Shown here one piece after another: positions 1 to 12,400 of a stretch of 64,000 bases of DNA. Each line of letters opens with the position of its first letter. Within the stretch, counting starts at the first letter, position 1. The notes beneath the pieces were generated by a model. It had not been told where the DNA came from. It was given only the letters and a program-made list of their open reading frames with translations, and searched no databases. A program made the position numbers and the translations under genes. Origin of the DNA: Porites lobata. Taxonomy: Eukaryota > Cnidaria > Anthozoa > Scleractinia > Poritidae. The stretch is taken from contig CALNXK010000033.1 in NCBI GenBank assembly GCA_942486035.1, positions 1,153,501-1,217,500 of the forward strand, in the 5' to 3' direction.

Positions 1-322
1 GCGGCTTCGCCACTCGTGTCTTCGGCCTTCGGCCCAAGACGGGTCGGCCCGCGGCTCACGAAGCTCCTTGTCGCACGCGAGAAAAAACCTCTGGTACCCA
101 GGGTGCCTCCCAGCTCACGTTAAAGTCAAAATGCAATAATCCTCCCATTGTTTCGGGAAGGCTCTTCAGGCCTCAGTTTGGTCTAAAAATAAGCCGGGGG
201 GGGGGTACCAGGCCCCCTGGGCCCCTACCCTGGATCCGCCACTGGGTTTTCCCTGACTGGTCCCAGTTAAACGTTGAAAACCCACATCAACATAACTGAA
301 CACAATGCTCTATCATGCTTAC
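1..322. other. ASPP intron, window edge
   Basis: No coding sequence recognised. It contains G-runs and a GGCCCCCTGGGCCCC palindromic stretch, probably dispersed repeat sequence. The missing SH3 exon is not here. Confidence 0.4.
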
Positions 323-489
323 CGTTCAAGTATGACATGCACTTTAAGTAACCCGGCTGTCCGCGCTCACAACACTGAAGCGGAGTTTTCTTTTCCAACG
401 AGGTGACGGCTAGAATACAGGCTCCATGTTCAACAAGGAAGCGCACAATGTCTGTCGCATTATTGGCGGCTGCGCAGTGCAGAGCGGTC
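323..489 (-). CDS. ASPP: ASPP exon 9, ankyrin repeats 3-4
   Basis: Reads TALHCAAANNATDIVRFLVE, then HGACILAVTSLEKKTPLQCC and ERGQPGYLKCMSYLN before GTAAGC. It matches WTPLHCAASCNNVQVCKFLV of ASPP2. Later exons (end of ankyrin region, SH3) are outside the window. Confidence 0.93.
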
Positions 490-3400
490 CTGCGGGTAAA
501 AAAGGGGGATCAATTTAGGTTTCTGGAAAACTGCCTACCTACCCCTCCCCCAAGCTAACATTAACACTTACTTCTCACTTAGGGCAAAATGTTGGCTTAG
601 GGGAGGGGTAGGTGGGTATTTTCCCCCAAACCTAAATATTTGTTGACCCATTCACTCTTAGCCTGAGTATTAGGCCCACCTTAGGGGATAGGGAAGAGTA
701 GATTTTAGAGGGTAGGGGGAGGGAAGGGTTGCTCTCTCTCTCCTTTTTGCTCCCTTCTTTGCCCCTCCCCCCCAAAAGCCCGATACTCAAGCTAATTCAC
801 TTCTAGAGTCAATTATGCCAGCCATGTTGTTCTAACGTTTTTGGTCCGTGAATGAAATCCTGTGGCATTACCATTCACATGAAAGCTACTGTGCAGTACT
901 GTGCAATTTGGCTCTCTGGCTGAAATTTAAAAGAAAGATAATATCATGACCAAAACAAGGCTACTGTATCAACCTGTGGTACTGTTTGTTATGCTGACTC
1001 TTGAGTCTGTGGATAAAATCTTTCAATGAAAGTTACTGAGCGTTACTTTCCTGTCGTACTGTTTATTGTGCTGTACAAGGTGGTTCTAACTTTTGAGTCT
1101 GTGGATGAAATCCTATGGTGTGACCATTCAAGTGAAAGTTACTGAGCAGTACTTTCCTGTGGTACTGTTTATTATGCTGTACAAGGTGGTTCTAACTTTT
1201 GAGTCTGTGGATGAAATCCTATGGTGTGACCATTCAAGTGAAAGTTACTGAGCAGTACTTTCCTGTGGTACTGTTTATTGTGCTGTACAAGGTGGTTCTA
1301 ACTTTTGGGTCTGTGGAAAAAATCTTGCAGTGTGACCTTTCAAATGAAAGCTACATACCACCCATGTGAATCCTGAGAGTTGATATCACAACCGTATTGT
1401 ACGAGAAATTTCACCACTTCGTCGTGACCTGCGCAGACAGCATTGTGAAGAGCCGTGATTCCATCGCTGTTGGGCTTACTGGGGTCATCCACCTTTGTAA
1501 ATAAACAGAACTTAAGGAAAAGCTAAGTAAAAAGTGGTGGAGACAGTGGCGTACCCCGCGAGCAAGCTCTCCATTTGGAAAATAACGCGAGAAGTCAAGT
1601 GCGGGCGGCACACGATAGGAGATGCGAGGGCGAGGGGCGCGTTCGTTTGCGGCTTGTTTTGCTTACCACTTCAAATGGAGGGCTCGCTTGCAGGGTAACA
1701 GTGGCGGGGAGAAATTACCAACGAATGTTAAAGCGTTCTAGAATCGTCGGGCAAAGAATATGGAGAGAAATAAGCAACAAATTCCTGGCATAGTCCAGAA
1801 GGGCCGTCAGGGAGCTTACCGGGAGGATGTGCCGGAGCACTCCACCGGAGAAAATGAAGGGGTGCGTCGAAGAGGAAGCCCCCACTGGGATGTCTAGTCT
1901 AAGGGAAGGAGGGAATTACTAACAAAAGAGCATCTACCCAATGATAAGGCTAGCGTCTACTCATTAAGTCCTAACAATATTCTGTTAGTGGGAAGCGAGT
2001 TAGCATGGTTTCGTCAACCTGAAAAAATAGAAATGTGCTTTTTAGTTTCCTCAGTTACTTCACAACCAATTTTGGCACAAAGTAAATTCCTCACCTCTTC
2101 AACAATTTGCTTGACTAGTTCCAGCTCCCCCTCAACCGCCGCGTCTAAAAGCACTGCATGTGGATCGAGGCTGACGTGCCGCGCCTTCTTTTTTCTATCC
2201 GCCTTTTGCAAACTCCCTTGACTTTCCTCAGGGAATTCTTTTACGGATTCGCTTTCCTTGGAGAATACTTCGTACCTCGGTGAAGTGTCTTCAGTTGTCT
2301 TTGATACCAACGGGTTTATGTCTGGTGGCTGGTCTGATATGGTGGGATAACTTGACTGACTGATAGGTGCTAAACTGGTATCTTTGTTTAAAACTGCAGG
2401 TTTTAACATACTATCACTAGGGAGCTGGTCTGACACAGATTTGATTGCCTGCCTCAAATACGCAACTGCATCTCTCCCACCCGAACTATTGGCTTCTGCA
2501 TCGTCTGCTGCCTTTCCTGGCGAATATTTTTTTGTTAAAGCCTCTTCTGTTTTCCCCCTTATTTCCGAGTCATTGTCCACAAGAATTCCTTCCAAGGGTT
2601 CAACACCACTGCTTTTTTCACCCAATATGAACGAACTCTTTAATGCAGTCTTTTCCTTCTTAACAGTCGAGGCTTTGTTTTCATCTGCAGCTTGATTTTG
2701 CACCAACCTAACTTGCCCAGCCTTCACCTTATCGGTGTTTTTATTTAACACAGTCCTGGAATAAGCTTCGATTTTTAACGATTTGCCACTTCCCGAATTC
2801 AGATTGTCCGTTACCAAGCGCGGTCGATCGCTTTCGGAATTTAACCCACCATTTCCAGATAATGGCCCCCCATTTTCGAAACTTACTCGGTCATTTTCGG
2901 AACCAAGCCAACCGCTACTGGAGTTAATTTTTCTGGGACCGACAACTTTCGATGCTGTAACTAACAGTCCGGATGATTTAGCGATGGATTCGCTGCTTTC
3001 CTGAGAACGTGTTGCGTCCTCTTTTGTCTCCGCAGCTCTAAGACTTCGGCTTGACAGCCGTATGTTAAAAGATGAAACAACTTGTTTCACATCGTTAGAC
3101 CCTGCAAGATTTCTTGGTTTTTGCCCATGCTGAGTTAGATCTGTTTTGTCATTGTCTATCCAGCCGTTTGAAGACGCAATTTCTTTTTCACCATTATTGA
3201 CCTGATCGATCTCCTTATCGGGACCGTTGCTCATCGGCAACTCTTTAACTTCGGGATAACTAGGACCAGTGTCTCGGTTCATAAAGGCTGGTCGTTTGCT
3301 CGTCGGAACTGGCGAACGCATCTCGGGAACATCCGTGGCTTTCGAAGAGAAAAACGAGGCAGATGGGGTAACTGTTATCCTTGTGAGAGACGATTGGCCA

Positions 3401-6400
3401 CGAACGGACACCGAGTTGGACATGACCGGAACGAGGTGGGATTGATTAGCCGAAGTGACATCACCTTGCTGCTCGGCAGCTAGTTTCTTTGCTCGATAGG
3501 ATATCGGTTTTAAAGTCAAAGGAACAAGCTGTGATTGACCAAAACTAGGTTTAACATGAGTATCTTTATCAGGTACCTTTGCGTTATCGGTCTCGTCTTT
3601 TTCGTCTCCGAGCCTGTGAAATAATTTGTCTACATTTGACGGTGTGGAACTTGCAGAGGACACTACTTCCTCTCCGTTTGGAATACAACCGTCCATACTA
3701 GGAGAACAAAATAGCACTTTCGATTCAGACGGGTTCATTTCAGTTTTTTCTATGTTGTCCTGCATTGTAACCTCTATCTTTTCCCTTGACTCTTCAATAG
3801 GTGTGGTCAAATCCACTGAAGGCAAACTAGAAGAAGATAAAACGTCTCCTGTTTGGGTAGGACTATTTGTGCTAACAGAATTACGCTGCAATCTCGGCGA
3901 AGAAGTGTTTTGTTCATCTTTCAGCAGGTTATTCTTGGAGGAAAACTGAGCCTTACGTTTTGACTCCCCAGACGTCGCTATCATATTTTCGGAACCCTCA
4001 ATAGATGAGAATATCACTTCTTCACCTGTCTCAGCAACGCATTTTGCTGGCAGCCTCGATGGGGGATCAGGTTTTCGCATCTTGTTCTCTGTTGAAAACA
4101 CAGCGGCTTTCTTTGTATGTCTCAATGGTACTGTTACATTTGATGAACCAGGACCAGACAAAGTCACCACTTCTTTTTTCTGAATAAAGCTTGGCACGCT
4201 AACAGGTTGCGGTAACTTTGAAGTAGATGCGCTAAGTTCGTTCTTCTGAAGAGAACCAATTGTGCCAGAAGCATCTTGTGACAATCTCGATGCGTTGGTA
4301 TTTGTGTAAGTTTCCTTTCTATCACCGTTCAATAAAGACTGAGTTTTCCTGTGCTCTTTCGCAGCTTGATCTTCATCGTCTCTTTTCAACGTGGTTGGTG
4401 ATACCCCAATAATGTCCTGGTTTAATTGATCTGCAGAAACATTCTGATACCGAAGTCTAGATAACTGTATCTTGCCAGTCTTAACCGTATCATTTATTGG
4501 TGTTACGTGTTTCCAGGTAGGTTCTTTCACATTATTACTTTGACAACCATCATCACTATTATCACCATGGTTACTTCTGGTTACATCACGTGATTTACCT
4601 GTTTTGCCATCATGTTTAAATTTGGTCCGAGCTCTTGAGAAATCCAGCACCGTTGGCCGTACAATAGAATCCACATTTTCGTTTCTGGTGGGTAACCCTT
4701 CTGTCTTAATTTGATGAAGAGGAAATAACTCGCTGCCTAAAGCCCCTCTCGCATCTAAACCTTCGCGACTACCCTCTGTGGGCCCGACTTGTAACGGTTC
4801 CAGATTTTTAGCTTTGTGAGGTTCTTGACAATCTTCTAAAGGCGACGCACGGCCATCCAAGTTCGCGTTTTCGTATTTCACTAGCCCGTGAGCGTCTGTA
4901 GATTTCTCGGCTTTCTTTACAACGCCGGTAAGTGCAAACATGGCGGCCTTAGGAGAAGCGGAATTGGAAGAGGCGGACGAGAAGGAGGAGAGCGATGACG
5001 GTGAGCTTAGCCCGGAGTTGTCTCCCTCGTCACTGGGCGTGGTCCGCCCTGAATTCAGCGATGGCGTTTCAGATTGAAAATCGGGTTCACTTGAAATGTG
5101 TTTCATATCTAATGAATGCGTAGCTACAGTCGAGCTCTGTTGGCGATTATCGCGTTTGGTCTTTGAATCTTTGTCATATGGCTTCGTTTCAAAGCGCGAA
5201 TTACTCAAGAACTCCTTTACATAGTTATCGTATCCAGGTCTTTCAGGGGAAGGTGATTCGGGTGTCTCGACTCCTTCCGGGTCTACGCGCCGGGGGGAAT
5301 TATTTAAAATCTTCCCAGGTGTAAAAGTGTCTTTCGTAAAATTAGTCTTTCCATTTAATAGCCTATCGGCTGCCCTACGATGCTCTCCACGGTTTTCAAC
5401 GGCGTTCGTCTCGAAGCGTGACTTGAGCGCGGTCACGCGTGACATCCTTGGCGGCCCAGGCCCCTCAGTAAGATCCTCAGTCGAAGACCTGCTACTTGCG
5501 TGACCATCTGAGATTTCCTCTTCAACTTCAAGTAACGTTTCTAGCTTGCTGGAGGTTCGAGAACGGGGCCGAAAGGAACTAGACGTGACTGGGGCACTTG
5601 AGCTGGAATCCACAGCGTCACTTTTGTTCGTCCTTTTCGTAAAGTTAGGAAGGTGACTATAATCCATTTCCACGAAGTCCAACTCCCCTGGAGGGGATGG
5701 TAAGGAGGAGCTTTTGTCATGGTTATGGTTATGGTTAATGAAATTGTTTCGCGACCTTTTCTGCCTCAACTCTTCCGTGTGCTGGTCAATTTGAGCATCG
5801 AGCTCGAACAGTTCCTTGTGTTTTTCCGCCAGAAGTTGTTTTTGTGCCTGGATCTGAACGCTTTGTTGGTGATTCAACTCATTCCGGGTCTACAAAAACA
5901 GAGCAAGAATTATCCGATTAAGATAAAATAAAGCGACAGTAAAAATGACTAACAGACGTTTGTGCAATAAGTTGGTAGACCTTGATCGTCCCGGTGATCG
6001 TAGTCCTAAATATGAATGTTGTTGTTGACCGTGACTGACGTTTCGACAACCTGTGTGGTAGTCATCTTCTAAGTCAAAGTGAGTTGTATCTCTTCAGTTG
6101 ATAGTATTAAACTCTGGTTATTGACCTGATTGGTTGTCTGTTAGTTAAGCCGTGACGCTATTGACTATGAAGACTCTGACTGTCATTGGTGCGTTCACAT
6201 GGATAAAACAGAAACTAAAGCCTCGTCCACACTAACCCGGGGATGTTTGAAACCGCATATTTTTTTTACCCGGATCCGTGTGGATCTACACTGGTCCCAG
6301 AGGTTTTCCTTGAAATTTTTCGTCGGGAAAGAGAGAGCGAGCCGCGAAGCGGACAGCGAGAAAAGGGCCTGTAACCACCCTGGAGAGCGATTTTAAAAAA

Positions 6401-9400
6401 TATGCGGTTTCGGTGAGCTTATCCACTGGGTTCGTGTAGACAGAAGGCTGATTCGTGTAAAAAATATCGGGTTTAAAAAAATACCCAGATTCGTGTGGAC
6501 GAGGCCTATGTGGACGCTTTTTCGCACGCTGCTATGTCCAACGGAGGCGAGAACGTAATTTAGTAAATATAGCTACCTCCTCAAGCCTATAATACTTGCG
6601 TTACTGTTGTCATAAGAGTTAAAGTGTCACGCCTTCTCCCTCAAGCCTATAATACTCGCGTTACTGTTGTCTTAAGAGTTCAAGTGTCACGCCTTCTCCC
6701 TCAAGCCTATAATACTTGCGTTACTGTTGTCTCAAGAAGTTCAACTGTCACGCCTTCTCACCATAAGTTCTTTCCTGAGTCTTTCCAACTCCAACTGTTG
6801 ATGCGTTTTTTCTCGGCTGGGTGAAGTTTGAGACCATCCTTGTCTTTGCTTATCAAGCTGTTGTGTAAGACTTTCTACCTTGGCGACGGCAATGGCCAGT
6901 TCTTTTTCTTTTTCCATGAAAAGGGAACGTACACATTCCAGTTCCTCAGCTAAAGCAAGAAAAAACGAAAAAAACAAAACAAAACATCACGGTTAGAGTT
7001 TTAAATTAAAAGGGTGACAAAAGTTGCTATGGTTTTACATCATTACTCTTTCTGATTGGTTGATAAATCTCGCAACATTTGGTTTTTCCCCCAATCGAAA
7101 CCACACTCCTCTTGGGTGTGTTTCCCTGGCTTTGAGGCGTCTACACATAAATGCGGCGAGCTCTGATTGGCTATAGTTTGCTAATATCTTGATTAGCCAT
7201 AGTGATTGTCTTGATTTAGTCTGAAGACACTTAACGAATTGCACCTTTCACTGTTCAAGAGGCTAAGAACTGGCCAACAAAAACGGACGTTTGATTAAGC
7301 AAAATGTTCTCATCTCGAAGTATATTCAAGGACTATGTAACTAAGGGTTATCGCCCAAAGTCGAACCTTGACAAAATATCGCTTGTCTTAAATGCAAGTC
7401 TTAAATAATCTTTATGAAGGTAAACAAAAACGTGGGTTTAAATCTTCACTTGTCGCATTACGAGGAACTGTTCCCTTATAAAAACAGAAAATCGCGTCTC
7501 ATGAAACCACGGCAAGAGAGGCTTCATTTGAATGTTATCACCAACAGATGCTCATAAGCTAAAACTAATTTTCATGTCTCCAAGGACAACACCCTTGGAT
7601 AGTACAGTCCTAGCCGGTCGTCGGGGACAGTGGATTTTCTTTTTGGAGAAGTAATTTTTTCACGTTACTTGTCCAATGGGCAAGTGTTCATAACAGTCAT
7701 CTGTTAACTAAATCATTAGAGAGCTTTAGATTCTGAGACGAGGACGACTACGAGTACGAGATTTTCTCAATACTGAGTATTGCTCACGCGTGAACCAGCG
7801 TCATTTGGCGGGAAAACTTGACAGCCGTCGTCAATCTACTACGAGCAGCTGACGAGCTTTATATTAGCGAGAATGTTGCGAGAATGTCGTATAGTGGCGG
7901 GAACAAGTTATCAAATGTATGAAGTTTTATAATTTATCGCGAGAGGGGTTAACCCTCTTAAGAATAAACTACCGTACTAACTTTTTGTGGTGAAAAAAGG
8001 TAAAATGAAGCTTTGCGGGGTGTTTTTTTTTTTTCAGAACACGCGCAAAAACTTTGAGTTTAATCTCCTACTCGTGTTTGTTCTCGTCCTCAAATCTAAA
8101 GCTCTCTATTAGCTGAGGCAAGAGAGTAATGACCATGGGCAAGCAAAAATGTGAGAGCTGCTTGTCCAAAAGACAAGCTGGGATTCAGGCTTTTTCCTAC
8201 CCTGTTGGTACAGTAAATCAGAAAATACAAGCACGTCAGCGTAAGGAATCATTTCCGACATACCCAAAGCACTATTGCTGAGTTTGTAAGAATCGACCTG
8301 ATCTTGTACTTTCCGTAATGCTGTGAGTTTCTCGCCTTGTTCATCTGCTTTGGCCGTTAACTGCTGGAGGTAGGGGTTCTGAGGTCTTTTTTGTGACTTT
8401 CGCTTCATTTCCATAAGTTGTATTTGCTTTGTCTTAAGTTCTCTCTCTTTGGTTATGATCTCTTGTTGCTGCCTTGCAGCAAATTCTTTCAGTTCATCAA
8501 CAGAGATTCTACTGCCACCTAAAAGCTGAAGAAAAAAAGGAAAAAGTGTTCATTAAAATAAACGAAGGTTGTAGGGAAAGTCATTCTGCTATACAGCTGG
8601 GCTTTTTCCTCTCAGCAATTGTTTTAGGAAAATAATGAAGAACATGGTAGCCCTCCTTCCCAAACGAAAATCTCTGCAGTAGAGTCAAAGCCTATTAATG
8701 TGGAGACTGAGCTAAGGGGGTGACAAACAAAGAGCATTATGGTATGTTATGGTATTTTCTGGAGTGGTCAATTGTAAGTGATTGGAAGGGCGGGGGTGTT
8801 TGGGGGGCACCATATTCTTGCTAGAGCACAGCCCTGTATAATAGACAGTATCAAACAGTATCATACTTAATATTTTGATTAAGTGAACTGAAATGCTCTT
8901 ACTACATCTCTGGAAACTGGCACTTCCTTTTTGAAACCATTAACTTTGTGGCTTAATGCAGGTCCTGTGTTAAAGAAAAAGTAAAATTTACAAATTAAGG
9001 TGAATTTTTAACCCAAACTTGGTATGGTCTTATTATTCCTTGAGGAGCTATGGCTATGCTGGTGGAAAGGAGGGAAACAGAAGCCCAAAGAAGGTTCAAT
9101 AGGCCATTTCTTAGTTCCAAAAGACCCTGACTTTCAAAACGAGTTCAAGTTCTAGTCCTTTAATGAGCTTTATATGAATGCGACTAGGAAACTTGGCAAA
9201 TAATGAGCTATCCTGCCAGAAGTTAAATTCATCAGGGATGGTGGGGGATGAGACAGAGAATAGTCACAGGGCCTCAAGTTTGGAGATCAGCCTGTCACTC
9301 ACTGGCGAAAGGGGAGTCAAAACAGAGAGTAAAATTAGCCCAAGTCAAATTTCGACAAAATTTCCAAATTTTGTTTGGTAAAATGCTGAAAAGCAAATAG

Positions 9401-12400
9401 GACTATGTGACTGTACTTACAAAGACAGTTCACATGAATGGTCACACCACAGGATTTCATCAATAGACTCAAAAGTTAGAACCACCTTGTACAGCATAAT
9501 AAACAGTACCACAGGAAGGTACCACTCAGCAGCTTTCATTTGAATGGTCATACCATAGGATTTCATCCACGGACTCAAAAGTTAGAACTACCTTGTACAG
9601 CATAATAAACAGCACCACAGGAAAGTATTCCTCAGTAGCTTTCATTTGAATGGTCACACCATAGGATTTCATCCACAGACTCAAAAGTTCGACCACCATG
9701 TACAGCATAATAAACAGCACCACAGGAAAGTACTGCTCAGTAGCTTTCATTTGAATGGTCACACCATAGCAGGGTTTGCAAATTTTATTGATAAGTGGAG
9801 TCACTGTGACTTCTGCTTCACAAATTTTGGAGTCATTTTGGAATATTTGGAGTCAAGTATCACAACGAAAAAAGCCATTTTCAGACTTTCCAGCACGTGG
9901 TCCTGGCATGTATACACTATCATGAGGGATACACGAAGTAGCTTTGGCGGTCCGCTGACCTGGAAAGCTTAAATCCATGATGGCGGTCATCGAGTAAACT
10001 TTGATCATAATTTACCCTGTTTTGTCGTGCAGTATAATTCTTTAATTTTGATGATTTAATTAAGGTTTACAACGTTTACAATTAACGAAATTTGTATTTG
10101 TTGCGAAAAAAGGTCAGGACAAAACTGTGTTTGTTACCGAAAATTTCTGGAGTCAAAGTGGCTCCCTGTTTGTTACCGAAAATTTCTGGAGTCAAAGTGG
10201 CTCCCTGTTTGTTACCGAAAATTTCTGGAGTCGAAGTGACTCCCTCCGTAACCTCTGTGGAGTCATCTGAACAATTTTGGCGTAAAATACGCCAAATTTG
10301 GCGTATTTGCAAACCCTGCCATAGGATTTCATCAATAGACTCAAATCTTACCATTCAATGTTTGGGTAAAAGCTGGTGTTTCTTCTCTGCGATGAAGGTA
10401 AAATTTCACATCTTCCAGATCACTGCCCCACTCTAGCAGAGTGGTAAGGATAGATTCATTATCAGGCACAAGACGCTCTTTGAAGAAAAATAAACACAAA
10501 TTCAACAGGTCATTTGATAACCATAAAATCTTACATCATATGATAATAATTAAAGCACCAACAGTCTAAGAAATGGGTGTTTTTGTATTGTTCCTCTAGA
10601 GACGTACATGTAACTTATATAACATGATACCGTAAAATTCCGAAAATAATCCCCTCCATGTATAAGCCCATCCAAATATAAGCCCCCCAAAATCGCAATG
10701 TAAAAAACCCTCCGTTAAATCACCCCTAAGAATATAAGCCCGCCGGGGGGCTTGTACTTGGAATTTGCTCTCGAATACAAAGTAAAACAAAGCAATAATG
10801 GTAAATTTCCTTCCCACTACAAGCTAGCCCAATCGATTTTGAAATGCAAATTTCCCTCCGTACATAAGCCCCTCAAAAAAAAAAAATTGGAAAAATATAA
10901 GCCCCGGGGCCTATTTTCGGAATTTTATTGTATTACTCATCATTTTATAGCAAGGTTTGAGGCAATAGCATAAAACTTTATTATTGCAGAAAACTACACA
11001 GTTTCAATACAAATAATGGAAAATTAATTTGCACAACAGAGTACATTGTATGAACATGCTTGAATAAAGACACCATCAAAGATTGTCTGCACTGCACACT
11101 GGTAAATTCAGTGACCCATATTTTTATGAAGAACCTGGTTGACTGCATCATACTATTATTGTAGCTGTATGTGTCACCATAATTTACATAAATTAATGGC
11201 TTTTTGTTGTTGTATCTGTGCATAATAATTGGTGCAGGCAAAAATAACATACACCTTTAGCAAAGTCACAAAACCACAGTCTTAAAACAAGCAAACTGAT
11301 TAGTTAGTAAAAATGAGGCAGTACTTCGACTGAAAAACACCAACAAGAAAATGCATGGTTCTCAACTGGCAAAGAATATTTATGGAGGCTGGATTGGAAT
11401 ATTTTTTGATAAAATACAACAATTTTTTCAAGACCGATATTGCAGACAGTTCTATGAAAAGACGACAGTGTTCTAATGTAAACCATTTCTATTTTCCTGA
11501 ATTCAACTTTCTAAAACTTGACCTTTCCTTTAAACACATGTAACAATTAAATTATTTTTCTCTGTCACTTAGAGTGCCAAATACAGCTATAAGCTACCCC
11601 ATCATACAGTTCAAATCTAATTATGTAAAAGAGAGCCATGTTGTATTCATTCAAAGTGATAGCTCCCAGGTATGAGTAATGTCATAACATGCATGGGCTT
11701 GTTTCTCAAAATCTGTGAGAGTTCTACTGGCATTTTGCTGTTCATGAACTGAATTTAAATTCACTTATTCACTTGTCAGCATGTAACTTACCACATCCTT
11801 GCCAAACTTCAAGGAGAAAGCAATCTGTGGCATGGATCTGTCTCTGAAGCCTATGAACTATATCTTTGCATTGTGTTGCTGCAGAAACAAATATCTCAGC
11901 TACTCTATGCCCTTCATCCAGATAAACTTTGAATCTCATCTGAAATATCAACAAGACAGCATGAGATGTCAGTGGAAAAATGCATGGCATTTTAAGACCC
12001 TTAGACCCTGTCAGTGTACAATTTGTTTAGGAAAACAAGTCTGCATATATTATGAAAAACAAGCATTGCATGTACCATTTTTACTACAACAAGACTAACA
12101 AAAATTAACACAATAACGGCCTAACAACTGAGCCTCTACAAGGTAATCAGAGCACTGGATCAATTTTTAAACTGAATTTATTACTATCCAGTAAAAGCTA
12201 CTTACAGTACATATAAAAAAATACCCTGCAGAGTATTAAAAGAAAACATGTATGCAAAATTCATGACAAGTGCTTAAACAAATCACAGCAAAATTTTGCA
12301 CATATTTTCCATAAAAGCAATGGACTAAATTGTAATCAATAAATATTAATTCACTATTTTAGCTTGATTGATAATCAACCATGACTAGACTTTTCAGAGA

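Noticed and set aside
6581..6760. Regular 60-bp repeats as a CRISPR array
   Set aside because: Units are tandem without unique spacers, in a eukaryotic intron, with no cas genes.
9646..10436. Open frames of 90-114 codons on both strands
   Set aside because: Explained by the 106-bp minisatellite and the MITE with 40-bp repeats.
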